DNA of 64,000 bases from positions 3,915,501 through 3,979,500 of the forward strand of contig NZ_CP035501.1 in assembly GCF_004135585.1 (NCBI RefSeq). Reading direction: 5' to 3'. The position numbers and the translations under genes are program-made. Below are positions 9,897 through 18,424 of the stretch, piece after piece. How positions within the stretch are numbered: position 1 is the stretch's first letter; each line of letters starts with the position of its first letter. The notes beneath the pieces are model-generated. The model was given only the letters and a program-made list of their open reading frames with translations. It did not search any database and was not told the DNA's origin. Source of the DNA: Sphingosinicella sp. BN140058. Lineage in GTDB: Bacteria; Pseudomonadota; Alphaproteobacteria; Sphingomonadales; Sphingomonadaceae.

Positions 9897-10360
9897 AAAG
9901 TCGCCGCCGGAGCCAATCAGCGTCTTTTTCGAACGGCACCCTGTGGGCACTTCGCGGTTGGTCCGGCAATGCAACCCGCGGCCGGGTTGCCGCGACATCG
10001 GCTTACCCAAAGATAATCCCGTTGCTCTTTTTAGGGAGCGCCCGGCTGCGGCAGGACGGGAAAAGTGACCAGGCCCCACCGTTGCTCTAAGCTGTCGGAC
10101 GGCACCGGCCGGTTTATGGGGCGGTCGCCATCGAAGCTGCGGACGATGCCGACGCGATGCAGAAGGCGGAGAACCACTGCGCCAAGTGCGAGTTTTGGGA
10201 TAGCGCAAGGATAGTCGGGAGGTCCGACTAACCCCGGAGCGTCGCAGTCGCGGAGCGAGCTGGGGATCTTCGCTCCCCTTGGCAAACGCCGCCTCCGGCT
10301 ACCGTAGGGATGAACGCTGCGTCTGGTGTCCTGACGCCCCGCCATTTCGTCCTTCCTGCG
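9897..10360. other. Intergenic with a GCAACCCG hairpin
   Basis: No gene seen. A perfect 8-bp hairpin lies at 9971-9990 (GCAACCCG, tetraloop CGGC, CGGGTTGC). The same GCAACCCGC word opens the GC-rich leaders at 13.76 and 18.27 kb. Confidence 0.45.
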
Positions 10361-10726
10361 TCAGCTTGTCGGCTCCGTTCCCGAGACGACCCAAGCGCGA
10401 CCGTCGGAAGCGGAGGTCACGATCCGAGCATAGCTCTGGGTGAATAGTCGCCGGATCTGCATGCGAGCTAGGGAGCTGCCCGTCACGACGGCAAGCGCTC
10501 GCGACTTGGGCATCGTCGCCATGTGCTCGCCCATCCGCTTGATCATCTCCTGGGACTGGATTGGACACGCAGACACGTCGATGATCATTGCATAGTCACG
10601 CAGCTGGTTCGTGACGAACGCCTGCTTCAGGTCTGCGATATATGCGTCGACTTCGTCGACGGTCATCAAACCGCCCAGGGCCACCTCGATGATCGACTGG
10701 GCTGGATCAACGTGTATGCGATACAT
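10361..10726 (-). CDS. Hypothetical protein, STAS/SpoIIAA-like fold suspected
   Basis: 121 residues. The chain alternates strands and helices (MYRIHVDPAQSIIEVALGGL, VDEVDAYIADLKQAF, YAMIIDVSACPIQ, RALAVVTGSSLARMQ), which is the pattern of STAS/SpoIIAA-like proteins found widely as small cytoplasmic proteins in sphingomonads. The function is not known. Its start sits next to TTCCTCC read on the plus strand, that is GGAGGAA on the coding strand, a good ribosome binding site. It is transcribed away from the parB-like gene. Confidence 0.65.
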   Translation of the reverse strand: MYRIHVDPAQSIIEVALGGLMTVDEVDAYIADLKQAFVTNQLRDYAMIIDVSACPIQSQEMIKRMGEHMATMPKSRALAVVTGSSLARMQIRRLFTQSYARIVTSASDGRAWVVSGTEPTS

Positions 10727-11150
10727 GGCTTCCTCCTACGCGTGCATACAGATCAATATGTTCAGGAAGCATTGACGATCGTGTAGGCATGTTCGGGTAC
10801 ATGCTCCTGGTCACGTTCCGAGCTGAAGCCAGGATCATTTGGCAGTGTCTTCGAGACGCGCGACAGGCAGGCGGTTCTCGAAAACGGCTAGCTCGGGACG
10901 CTGCTCTCTGCCCGCTCGCGAGCCGCATTCAAAGTGGCGGGCCACGCGAAATCTTCCTCCCGTTTCAACAATGGTTTTCGCGACGAACGTGGATCCGGGT
11001 TCCGTTGCTGCCGTTTGGAGGCGTTCCTCATCTCGCGCCGGTATATTCCGGTCCTTCTTATCGCCTTTAGCCCGGAAGAGGAGAGGGGGCTGGCTGCTTT
11101 TGAGCGACGGGTGCGGAAAGTCCGTGCCGGCTCTCAAGCGGAGATCTTCC
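10727..11150. other. Intergenic before the parB-like gene
   Basis: About 420 bp between divergent genes, no gene recognised. It must carry the promoters of both and may contain the join between the signalling region and the mobile-element backbone, but I see no direct repeat marking a border. Confidence 0.4.
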
Positions 11151-13274
11151 ATGATCAAGACTATTGCCCTCAACAAGCTCGTGCCGTCCTGCCGCAACGT
11201 GCGTCGGCGAGGCGATCCGCAGGCGGACGCGCAGCTCAAGGCCGACATCGAGGCACGCGGCTTGCTCCAGAACCTGGTGGTGACAGCAACAGCGAAACCC
11301 CGTGGCAGCTTCGCGGTCGAGGCCGGCGAGCGGCGCAGGCGTGCGCTGCAGGCCCTTGCCGACGAGGGCAAGCTTGACAAGGCACATGCGGTGCCATGCC
11401 TCGTGCTCGAGGTCGGATCGATCCCCTTGGACGAAGCAAGCCTCGCCGAGAACCTCCAGCGGTTGTCGATGAACCCGGCCGACGAATGCCTCGCCTTCCA
11501 GCAGCTCATCGCCGCTGGTGCCGACGTGGAGAGCATCGCCCGCCGGTTCGGCCTCACCACCCGCTTCGTCGAGGGGCGGCTCCGGCTCGCCGATCTTGCG
11601 CCGGTCGTCTTCGAGGCCCTCGGGTCGGGCGAGATCGGCCTCGAGGTGGCGAAGGCCTATGCCGTCACCTCCGATCGGGAGCGGCAGGCCTGGGTCTACG
11701 AGCAGATCGGCAACAGCTATGGCGGCGCGCAGCCCGACAGCGTGCGCCGGATGATGACGCAGGCGACTGCAAGCGGCTCCGATCGGCGCGCCCGCTTCGT
11801 CGGCGAGGACGCCTATGTCGGAGCCGGTGGCCGCGTCGAGCGGGACCTGTTCTCGGGCGAGGCGGCGACACGCTGGCTCGACGTGCCGCTGCTCGAGCGG
11901 CTCGCCCTTGAGAAGCTAGACGCGATCGCGGCTGAGCAAGCCGCCGAGGCGGCCCTTGCCTGGGTGCGTCCGACGCTCGCCGACTGGATTGGCCATGCGC
12001 TTACCAACGGGCTCGATCGCATCGTTGCAGAGCCCGCGGCGCTCACCGAGGAGGAGTTGGAGCGCGTGGCGGTTCTTCAGGAGGAGATCGATGCGTTCGT
12101 CGCGCTGATCGACGACGCAGAGGCGACCGAAGAGGCGAGGATCGAGGCCGAACGGCAGCTTCTCGCGCGGGAGGAGGCGCTCAGCGCCCTTGCCGACAAG
12201 CCGCCCGTCCTTCCGCCTGAGATACGCGAGAAAGCCGGTACCTTCCTCCTGCTCGACGACGAGGGCAGACCGGCCCTGCACAATGTCTTCTACACCGAAG
12301 CTGCTGCCCCGGACTGCGGTGAAGCGGAGGGGACGCAGGTGGATGGAGCGGAGGCGACGGCCGGCGCGACTGCGGCAGCTGCCGAGACCGGGCCTTCGCT
12401 GTCGCAGCGCCTTCTCGACGAACTCTCGATGCAGCGGCGGGACGTCCTCGCCGTGCACGTCGCCCGGGACTCAGCGCTGGCACTCGATCTCGCGACCTTC
12501 CTGATGGTCGACGGCGAAGAGACATACGTTTCGGAGAAGAGCGGCTTCTCGCTGAGAGCGACACGGCCAGCCGATCCGGTGCCCGACCTGCAAACGCCCG
12601 ATGCGGAAGCGACCATCGCACTTGCGCGGATCGCCGAGGCTCTCGACCGTACCTGGACGGAGGGGGAGACGCGCGCCGCCCGGTTCGACGCCTTCAGGTC
12701 TTTGAGCCCGGAAGCTCGGCTGGCATGGCTCGCTTTTGCGATCGCCGGCACGCTTGAGCCCAGTATCGGTGCGGCAAATGCCGGCTGCGCCTTTCACGAC
12801 CATCTCGCGGGACTGCTCGGCGTCCATGTCGCGCGCTGGTGGCGGCCGACGGGCATGAACTATTTCGACCGGGTGCCGAAGAGCATGTCGCTCGGCGTTC
12901 TTGCCGAGATCGGCGGGCCGGCTTTCGCCGCCCGCTACGCCAAGGCGAAGAAGGCGGAGCTCTCGCAAAGCTGCGAGCGTATCTTCGCCGGCGACTTCAT
13001 CGGCGATGTCGAGGTGAAGGCGGCGGCGCTTGAATGGGTGCCTGACGCAATGCGGTTCGCGGCAGGCGCGGCGAACGAGGAGCAGGCCGATACGCCGCCT
13101 TGGGAAGATCTGCCCGGCCACCAGCTCTTGGACGCCGAGGATGCGCTGGCTGTGGAGGCGCTCGGCGACACGGCTGTCGATCTCCGCGAAGCCGATGCGG
13201 CCTGCGATGACAGCTTTTCTGTCGCGGAGAGGGAAGGCAGCGTTGCCGATTGCGGGATGGAGGAAGCGGCCTGA
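11151..13274 (+). CDS. ParB/RepB/Spo0J-family protein, long form
   Basis: 707 residues. The start at 11151 (MIKTIALNKLVPSCRNVRR) follows a GCGGAG site; the frame is open upstream but without ParB similarity. The N-terminal ParB nuclease-like/CTPase fold spans about residues 1-115, with the AGERRRRALQAL box, then a helix-turn-helix near 125-150 (ESIARRFGLTTRFVEGRLRL). The remaining 550 residues are an acidic, Ala-rich extension found in the long ParB-like proteins of alphaproteobacterial plasmids and conjugative elements. No parA is adjacent, so classic segregation is doubtful and a regulatory or nuclease-like role is possible. Confidence 0.88.
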   Translation: MIKTIALNKLVPSCRNVRRRGDPQADAQLKADIEARGLLQNLVVTATAKPRGSFAVEAGERRRRALQALADEGKLDKAHAVPCLVLEVGSIPLDEASLAENLQRLSMNPADECLAFQQLIAAGADVESIARRFGLTTRFVEGRLRLADLAPVVFEALGSGEIGLEVAKAYAVTSDRERQAWVYEQIGNSYGGAQPDSVRRMMTQATASGSDRRARFVGEDAYVGAGGRVERDLFSGEAATRWLDVPLLERLALEKLDAIAAEQAAEAALAWVRPTLADWIGHALTNGLDRIVAEPAALTEEELERVAVLQEEIDAFVALIDDAEATEEARIEAERQLLAREEALSALADKPPVLPPEIREKAGTFLLLDDEGRPALHNVFYTEAAAPDCGEAEGTQVDGAEATAGATAAAAETGPSLSQRLLDELSMQRRDVLAVHVARDSALALDLATFLMVDGEETYVSEKSGFSLRATRPADPVPDLQTPDAEATIALARIAEALDRTWTEGETRAARFDAFRSLSPEARLAWLAFAIAGTLEPSIGAANAGCAFHDHLAGLLGVHVARWWRPTGMNYFDRVPKSMSLGVLAEIGGPAFAARYAKAKKAELSQSCERIFAGDFIGDVEVKAAALEWVPDAMRFAAGAANEEQADTPPWEDLPGHQLLDAEDALAVEALGDTAVDLREADAACDDSFSVAEREGSVADCGMEEAA

Positions 13275-13753
13275 GAGCCAGGTTGCTTCCGCGGGCGGTT
13301 GTCTCCGGACGGCCGCCCGCGTCCTGCTCAGCACCGGCTGGGGGCGGCGACCGGATTTTGTCAAAAGTGGCCGCAGGGATCGTCCAACGGGATATGCAGG
13401 CGCTCCCCACTTTCCGCCGCGATGGACCTGGCACAGGGGCGTCGCCGAGGTGCCTCACTGAAGGACCTGCCTTCACCCGTCCGGACGGGCGGCAGGTCGT
13501 TCACAGGAGATCCGCACATGTCGCCCCGCCGCCGGCAGATCGCCGCCCGGGATCCCCGCCGTCCCCAACCCGTGCCGAGCATTCCCGAGTGACATGTCGA
13601 GGCTGATCGGAGCTGATGAAAGCGCGTCGGGAACCTGGAGTGCCGCGTGCCTGATAGCAGTTCCGAGCTTGGAAGCGCATGCCGATATCGGCCTCGACGC
13701 CTTCCGGAAGCGCGGCGTCCGGCGCGAGAGGGCGCCCTGACCCGGCGCCGCTT
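13275..13753. other. Long non-coding stretch after parB-like gene
   Basis: Nearly 480 bp with no credible gene. It contains a CCGTCCGGACGG palindrome near 13477 and continues into the GC-rich leader of the DUF2493 gene. Confidence 0.4.
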
Positions 13754-13838
13754 CCCCGCAACCCGCCGGCCCTCGGCCCGTGTTGCCCCGCTTGCACGGG
13801 GCTGCCCGCGCCGGCCTCGGCCGGAGGTTTCCCGCGCT
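13754..13838 (+). promoter_or_regulatory. GC-rich structured leader, copy 1
   Basis: A run of hairpins upstream of the DUF2493 gene: CCCCG/CGGGG around CTTGCA, a GGCC-rich stem, and CCGCGC/GCGCGG. It shares with the leader of ssb (18268-18340) the ordered words GCAACCCGC, CCCGTGTTGCCC, GGGCTGCCCGCGCCGG and a TTCCC end. The conserved order in front of unrelated genes suggests a common regulatory leader on this element. Confidence 0.5.
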
Positions 13839-13924
13839 GCGCGCGGTGCGGGAGAGGCGGCCTGACCGGGGCCTGCGGGCTCCCGTCGCCGGACGATCCG
13901 GCGCCTTGAACGGGAGACGTTTCG

Positions 13925-14890
13925 ATGCATACCAGCCTTGCCGCACAGCTCGCCCAGCTCGAACTTGGCCATCTCCGCGCGGAGCGAGTCCAGGCCGCCC
14001 GGAGCACCGAGCCGCCTGACGCGGAAGCCGTCGAGCACACGCTCGCGGCGATCTGGTCCGAGCTGTTCGCCCTGTTCCCGGACACCGCGCTTGAGGAGGA
14101 TGCCGAGGAGATCGCCTGGGGCCTCGTCAACCTGTTCCATCGTGCCGCCGCCAAGCGCAGCCGCCAGATCGACCGGGCGACAGACGAGATCCGATGCCTG
14201 CTCGCCTGCGCCGACGGCTCGGAAGTCCATTCGAGCCAGCTCGAAACTGAGATCGAGCGTGCACGCACCGCCGAGGCCGCGATGCTGGGCCTAGAGGCGA
14301 TGCGGGAGGCCGCGGCCCTGCTTTATGCCCGCGAGACCGGCTCCTCCTGGCGTCCCGCGGGCGGCTCGCGCCTGAACCACGGCGCTTCCTGCACCTCGGC
14401 CGTCGTCGACGGCCGCGACTTCCTTCGAGCACGCGGCGAGGCCCAGCGCCGGGCCCGCATGCCCGAGGGCACGCCGGTCCTGTTCGCTGGCGGGCGGCTG
14501 TCCTTCGCCACCGAGCTGGAGGCGAAGACGTTCGCCACCAACGTCTGGGACACGCTCGACAGGGTACGCGAACGCGTCGCCGACTTGGTCCTCGTCCACG
14601 GCGGGGACAGCAAGGGCGTCGATCGCCTGGCAGCAGCCTGGGCCGAGGCGCGCAAGGTGCCGCAGATCGCGTTCGGGCTCGACAGACGCCTTGGCCAGCG
14701 TGCCGGGTTCAAGCGCAACGAGCAGATGCTGTCGTTGAAGGCCCGCTGCCTCGTCGCTTTTCCCGGCAGCGGCGTGCTCGAGCGCTTGGTCGTGCAGGCC
14801 AAGGAGAAGAACATCGCCGTCGTCGATCGCCGCGGTCCGCTCGGCACCAACCCAAAGCATGCGGCGCGGCTCGCCGAAGCTGCGGCCTGA
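13925..14890 (+). CDS. DUF2493 (SLOG-family) protein
   Basis: 321 residues. The N-terminal 170 residues are helical and unrecognised. From about residue 190 (VLFAGGRLSFATELEAKTF) to 300 lies the DUF2493 Rossmann-like domain, with LVHGGDSKGVDRLAAAWA and LVAFPGSGVLERLV, typical of the YspA/SLOG group thought to bind nucleotide ligands. Such genes are regular passengers of plasmids and conjugative elements of this class, next to ArdC and SSB genes. A GGGAGA site stands 5-6 bases before the ATG. The preceding 170 bp form a structured GC-rich leader. Confidence 0.88.
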   Translation: MHTSLAAQLAQLELGHLRAERVQAARSTEPPDAEAVEHTLAAIWSELFALFPDTALEEDAEEIAWGLVNLFHRAAAKRSRQIDRATDEIRCLLACADGSEVHSSQLETEIERARTAEAAMLGLEAMREAAALLYARETGSSWRPAGGSRLNHGASCTSAVVDGRDFLRARGEAQRRARMPEGTPVLFAGGRLSFATELEAKTFATNVWDTLDRVRERVADLVLVHGGDSKGVDRLAAAWAEARKVPQIAFGLDRRLGQRAGFKRNEQMLSLKARCLVAFPGSGVLERLVVQAKEKNIAVVDRRGPLGTNPKHAARLAEAAA

Positions 14891-14898
14891 CCGCCATT

Positions 14899-14930
14899 GC
14901 CGGACTGGCTTTGCCGCCGGTCCGGCTCTC
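14899..14930 (+). terminator. Hairpin after the DUF2493 gene
   Basis: GCCGGAC (14899-14905) pairs with GTCCGGC (14920-14926), followed by a pyrimidine-rich TCTCGCTCTCT tract, 9 bp after the stop codon. It is a plausible terminator shared with the convergent minus-strand gene. Confidence 0.5.
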
Positions 14931-14967
14931 GCTCTCTAGGTCGAACTCAAACGAATGGATCTAGAGC

Positions 14968-15153
14968 TTAGCCACCGAGCCACCTCCGGCGGAACGCCGC
15001 CGCCTCCTGATCGTCCGCGAACGACAGCACGAAGCCGGCGAACGGATCCACCCGACCCAAGACGCTGTGCGGGCAATTGTCCATAATCCAGCGGGCACAT
15101 TCGTCCGACTGGATCAGGGCAGCCTGATCGGCAGAAATTGGAATGTCGGGCAT
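14968..15153 (-). CDS. Small hypothetical protein
   Basis: 61 residues ending DDQEAAAFRRRWLGG. Short proteins with this kind of aromatic ending after an acidic loop occur widely in sphingomonads and have no assigned function. The start codon is 9 bp from the stop of the zinc-ribbon gene upstream on the same strand, so the two probably form an operon. No signal peptide or membrane helix. Confidence 0.6.
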   Translation of the reverse strand: MPDIPISADQAALIQSDECARWIMDNCPHSVLGRVDPFAGFVLSFADDQEAAAFRRRWLGG

Positions 15154-15162
15154 GCTCCCCGC

Positions 15163-15387
15163 CTAACGCATCGGCATCGGCATAGGTATGAGCCGCGCCC
15201 GTTTCTCCCCGCAGGCGGTGCACCGAAGCCGCCGCTCCGCCTCCTTGATCGTCACCGGGATCGGGAACACGTCGTAGAAGGCGGATGGCGCCACCACGAT
15301 CTCGTGGCCGCACGCCTGGCAGAGCACGCGGCAGTTTGCCTTGTGCCGACCGAAGCTGAAGGTGGTCTCGAATCGCGCATTCGCCAT
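15163..15387 (-). CDS. Small zinc-ribbon protein
   Basis: About 74 residues from the Met of MANARFETTFSFGRHKANC. Two cysteine pairs, CQAC (after RVL) and CTAC (after RLR), are spaced to bind one zinc ion, the hallmark of small zinc-ribbon proteins frequent in this group. The frame extends 49 codons further upstream, but that part reads like non-coding DNA. The C-terminus is an odd PMPMPMR repeat. A role in nucleic-acid or protein binding can only be guessed from the fold. It is probably co-transcribed with the next gene. Confidence 0.6.
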   Translation of the reverse strand: MANARFETTFSFGRHKANCRVLCQACGHEIVVAPSAFYDVFPIPVTIKEAERRLRCTACGEKRARLIPMPMPMR

Positions 15388-15842
15388 GCGAGAACAGGGC
15401 GGGAACAATGATGCGAGGTCAACGGGACTCCCTTGTGGATCACGAGGATAATTCAAGCCTGCTCGATGGGTGCCGGCCAAGACCAGAAAGTATCGAAGCG
15501 TCTCGCCCTCATTGAGCATCCAGCGCCTGTGCACCCCTCGAATGTACAGCGGGAAGATCGAGTGCGGTGACCTGCTACGCTCGACGGCATTTCGGCCCGC
15601 ATAATCCCTAATTCAGTCCTCTTCATGCTCGCTCATCGACGGCCGATTTCTCCATTTCTCAGTTGTTCGACCCCGGGATGGAGCGTTTCCCGACCAGCAC
15701 CCTGCTTGTCGATCAGGGCGAGCCCGGTCGGGCGAACTCTCGTGTTTCTCGGCAATTGATGGAGGGAATCACGGCCGTGGGAATGCGCGGCGGCGCAGAG
15801 GCGGGGTGGGCGTCGCGCTCTTTGGGCCCGTTCCGGCGCGCC
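15388..15842. other. Intergenic, no gene recognised
   Basis: About 450 bp between the divergent zinc-ribbon and ardC-like genes. Open frames here are short and of shadow composition. It leads into the hairpin-rich ardC leader. Confidence 0.4.
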
Positions 15843-15960
15843 GCAACCCGGGCTTGTGCCCGGGTCCTCCACTATCGCTCCGGCCCTGAGGCCACCCCAT
15901 CGCCTGGGCGATGGGGACCCCGGCGGGTGCGGCCCGCCTCCTGAGCGGGCCCGCTGGAGC
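15843..15960 (+). promoter_or_regulatory. GC-rich hairpin leader of the ardC-like gene
   Basis: Stacked perfect stems: ACCCGGGC/GCCCGGGT (15846-15865, loop TTGT) and CCCCATCGCC/GGCGATGGGG (15895-15916), then GCCCGC/GCGGGC. It lies 58-175 bp before the start codon. Like the leaders of the DUF2493 and ssb genes it opens with a GCAACCCG word. Confidence 0.5.
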
Positions 15961-16017
15961 CGCTCCTGCGCCCACCCCGCTCGGCGGTTCCCCGGGCGCG
16001 CTGAAGGAGTGAAGATC

Positions 16018-16923
16018 ATGCGAAACAAGACGGCAAAGAGCGGCTCGAGCCTCTATGCGGAGGTCACCGAGCGCATAATCCGGGAGCTCGAGGCAGGGCG
16101 GCTGCCTTGGGTTCAGCCGTGGGACAGCGGCGCCTGCGGACCGGCGATGCCGCACAATGGGGGCACCGGACGGCCTTATTCCGGCATCAACGTGCTGATC
16201 CTGTGGTCTGCCGTGATCGAAGGTGGCTATTGCTCGCAGCGCTGGCTGACCTTCCGGCAGGCGCTCGCGCTCGGCGGCCATGTCCGCAAGGGCGAGACGG
16301 GTACGATCGTCTGCTATGCCGACCGGTTCACGCCACGGGACGAGGCCGAAAAGGCACGCGACGAGGATCGGGAGGCGAGGGCGGTTGCGTTTCTGAAGCG
16401 CTTCGTCGTCTTCAATGTCGACCAATGCGACGGGCTCCCGAAGGAGGTGGCGGGTGCGCCGGAACCACGCGGTGAACGCGAGACTTTACCTCATGCCGAG
16501 GCGCTCATCGCCGCCACCGGAGCCGATATACGGGTCGGTGGCGGGCTTGCTTTCTACGCGCCTGACCTCGATTTCGTGCAGGTTCCCCCGCAGCTTTATT
16601 ATGGCGACCAGATCAATTGGTACCGGACCGTGCTGCACGAACTCGGTCACTGGACGGGACATCCGACCCGGCTCGGCCGCGACCAGAGCGGCTGGCTCGA
16701 CCGGGCTGCTTATGCCCGTGAGGAACTGGTCGCCGAGCTGACCAGCGCTTTCACCTGCGCGTCGCTGTCGATCCAGCCGACCGTCCGCCATGCCGATTAT
16801 ATCGGCGCCTGGCTCGAGGTGCTGCATGGCGACGACAAGGCGATTTTCCGAGCGGCGAGCGCGGCAAGTAAGGCAGCCGATTACCTGCTCGCCTTCAGGC
16901 CGGATGAAGGAGAGCGGTCATGA
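16018..16923 (+). CDS. ArdC-like antirestriction protein
   Basis: 301 residues. The N-terminal ArdC domain (about 5-130, with LPWVQPWDSG and GRPYSGINVLILW) binds single-stranded DNA in characterised relatives. The C-terminal part is a zincin-like metalloprotease domain with HELGH at 207-211 (TVLHELGHWTGH) and a downstream Glu in YAREELVAELTS. ArdC proteins protect incoming plasmid DNA from restriction during conjugation, which fits the backbone context. The ATG at 16018 follows a GAAGGAG site; the frame is open further upstream through the leader. It overlaps the next gene by 4 bp. Confidence 0.93.
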   Translation: MRNKTAKSGSSLYAEVTERIIRELEAGRLPWVQPWDSGACGPAMPHNGGTGRPYSGINVLILWSAVIEGGYCSQRWLTFRQALALGGHVRKGETGTIVCYADRFTPRDEAEKARDEDREARAVAFLKRFVVFNVDQCDGLPKEVAGAPEPRGERETLPHAEALIAATGADIRVGGGLAFYAPDLDFVQVPPQLYYGDQINWYRTVLHELGHWTGHPTRLGRDQSGWLDRAAYAREELVAELTSAFTCASLSIQPTVRHADYIGAWLEVLHGDDKAIFRAASAASKAADYLLAFRPDEGERS

Positions 16924-17144
16924 CCGGCCAAGCAAAACTGCTCGCCTGTCTCGAAGCGGCTCTGGAGACGATGCCGGCACGAACGCGGGAGGTGTTCCTG
17001 CTGCATCGTGTCGCGGATCTTGCCTATCCCGAGATAGCGGACCGGCTCGGGATCGATGCCGACATCGTGGAGCGGGAGGTCGCTGAGGCGATCCTGCACC
17101 TTGATATCGAGCTGAGCAGGATGATGCAGGAGGAGGAGGCGTGA
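16920..17144 (+). CDS. Sigma-70 region 4-like helix-turn-helix protein
   Basis: 74 residues resembling region 4 of sigma factors: LETMPARTREVFLLHRVADLAYPEIADRLGI, with the usual helix-turn-helix, then a helical tail ending in acidic residues. Region 2 is absent, so it is not a complete sigma factor. Small orphan region-4 proteins of this kind accompany ardC genes on related mobile elements and may act as regulators. The start overlaps the ardC stop (ATGA), indicating translational coupling. Confidence 0.8.
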   Translation: MTGQAKLLACLEAALETMPARTREVFLLHRVADLAYPEIADRLGIDADIVEREVAEAILHLDIELSRMMQEEEA

Positions 17145-17212
17145 CGTCGTTCGCTGCCGCTTCGGATCGGATGGCTCTTGCCATCCGGTCCTCTCCTGCG
17201 ACAAGTCGAACC

Positions 17213-18136
17213 ATGCGCACCGACGTGGATCATCTGCCGCCAGCCAAGCAGCGCGAGCTCGAACGCGTGGTGCGGATCCTGTTCGAGGAGTTCGAGGAAG
17301 CGACCGGGCTGGCCACCCAGGACTGGAAGAAGAAGGGGCGGATCCTCAAGATCATCCTCTACGGCTCCTACGCGCGCGGCGGCTGGGTGGACGAGCCGCA
17401 CACCGCGAAGGGCTATCAGTCGGATTACGATCTGCTGATCATCGTCAGCGACAAGCGTCTGGTCGACCGTGTCGAATATTGGGCCAAGGCCGAGGAACGG
17501 TTGATCCGCGAGCTCTCTATCACGAAGACGCTGCGGACGCCCGTCAACTTCATCGTCCACACCCTCCAGGAGGTGAATGACGGGCTCGCCCATGGTCGCT
17601 ATTTCTTCATGGATGTCGCTCGCGACGGGATCGCTCTCTACCAGAGCGACGACACAGAATTGCACACGCCCAAGCCGAAAACGCCGGGGCAGGCGCTCGC
17701 CATGGCACGAGAATATTTCGAGGAGTGGATGCCATCCGCGATGAGCCGGTTCAAGCTCGCGAGATACGCGATGGCAGATCGTCTACTGAAGGACGCTGCT
17801 TTCGACCTCCATCAAACTGCCGAGCGTCTTTATCACTGTGTGCTGCTCGTCTGCACTTTCTACACGCCGCATGTGCACAATCTGGCGTTCCTGCGCACGC
17901 AGGCTGAGCGGATCGACCGACGGCTGGTCTACATCTGGCCGCAGGACAGCCGTCGCGAACGGGCGATGTTCGAGAAGCTCAAGGACGCCTATGTGAAGGC
18001 GCGTTACTCCCGCCATTACCGCATCACCGAAGAGGAGCTTGCCTGGCTCGGTGAGCAGGTGGAAGAGCTCGGGCGGGTCGTGCACGTCATCTGCTCGGAG
18101 CGGATCCAGAGCCTGGAGCAGAGCGCCGCCGCCTGA
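17213..18136 (+). CDS. MNT nucleotidyltransferase fused to HEPN domain
   Basis: 307 residues. The N-terminal minimal nucleotidyltransferase carries GSYARGG (about 50-56) and SDYDLLII (about 71-78), the two catalytic motifs. The C-terminal half (about 185-300) is a helical HEPN domain with HQTAERLYHCVLL. Separate MNT and HEPN proteins form toxin-antitoxin pairs in which the MNT partner modifies and silences the HEPN RNase; here both are on one chain. I chose the ATG at 17213 because relatives start MRTD-DHLP. A GTG at 17141, behind AGGAGGAGG and overlapping the previous stop, is the alternative; it would add 24 residues encoded over a perfect GGATGGC/GCCATCC hairpin. Confidence 0.85.
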   Translation: MRTDVDHLPPAKQRELERVVRILFEEFEEATGLATQDWKKKGRILKIILYGSYARGGWVDEPHTAKGYQSDYDLLIIVSDKRLVDRVEYWAKAEERLIRELSITKTLRTPVNFIVHTLQEVNDGLAHGRYFFMDVARDGIALYQSDDTELHTPKPKTPGQALAMAREYFEEWMPSAMSRFKLARYAMADRLLKDAAFDLHQTAERLYHCVLLVCTFYTPHVHNLAFLRTQAERIDRRLVYIWPQDSRRERAMFEKLKDAYVKARYSRHYRITEEELAWLGEQVEELGRVVHVICSERIQSLEQSAAA

Positions 18137-18267
18137 AGTTCTGGCGTGGCAGGACGGCAGCGAGATGGCCTGAGCACATCGGGGGCAAGTCATTCGTCTG
18201 GGCTCCGATCGGCCGGCCGGACCTTCCCTTCTCCTGTCTCAGCCCTGCTGGCGCGGCCGCGGCGGGA

Positions 18268-18340
18268 CGCAACCCGCGGCCTCTCGCCCCGTGTTGCCCT
18301 TCGGGCTGCCCGCGCCGGTCTCGGGCCGGGGTTCCCCGTT
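18268..18340 (+). promoter_or_regulatory. GC-rich structured leader, copy 2
   Basis: Shares GCAACCCGC, CCCGTGTTGCCC, GGGCTGCCCGCGCCGG and the TTCCCC end, in that order, with the leader at 13754-13838. Between the conserved words the spacers differ but keep hairpins (GCCC-TTC-GGGC here). It lies about 85 bp upstream of the ssb start. Confidence 0.5.
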
Positions 18341-18424
18341 CCGGTGCGCTCCGTCGCTTAATCCGCGCCTGTCTCCGGGCTGTCGACGGGATGGTCCCGG
18401 CGGCAGGAACAGGAGACTTCAGCC

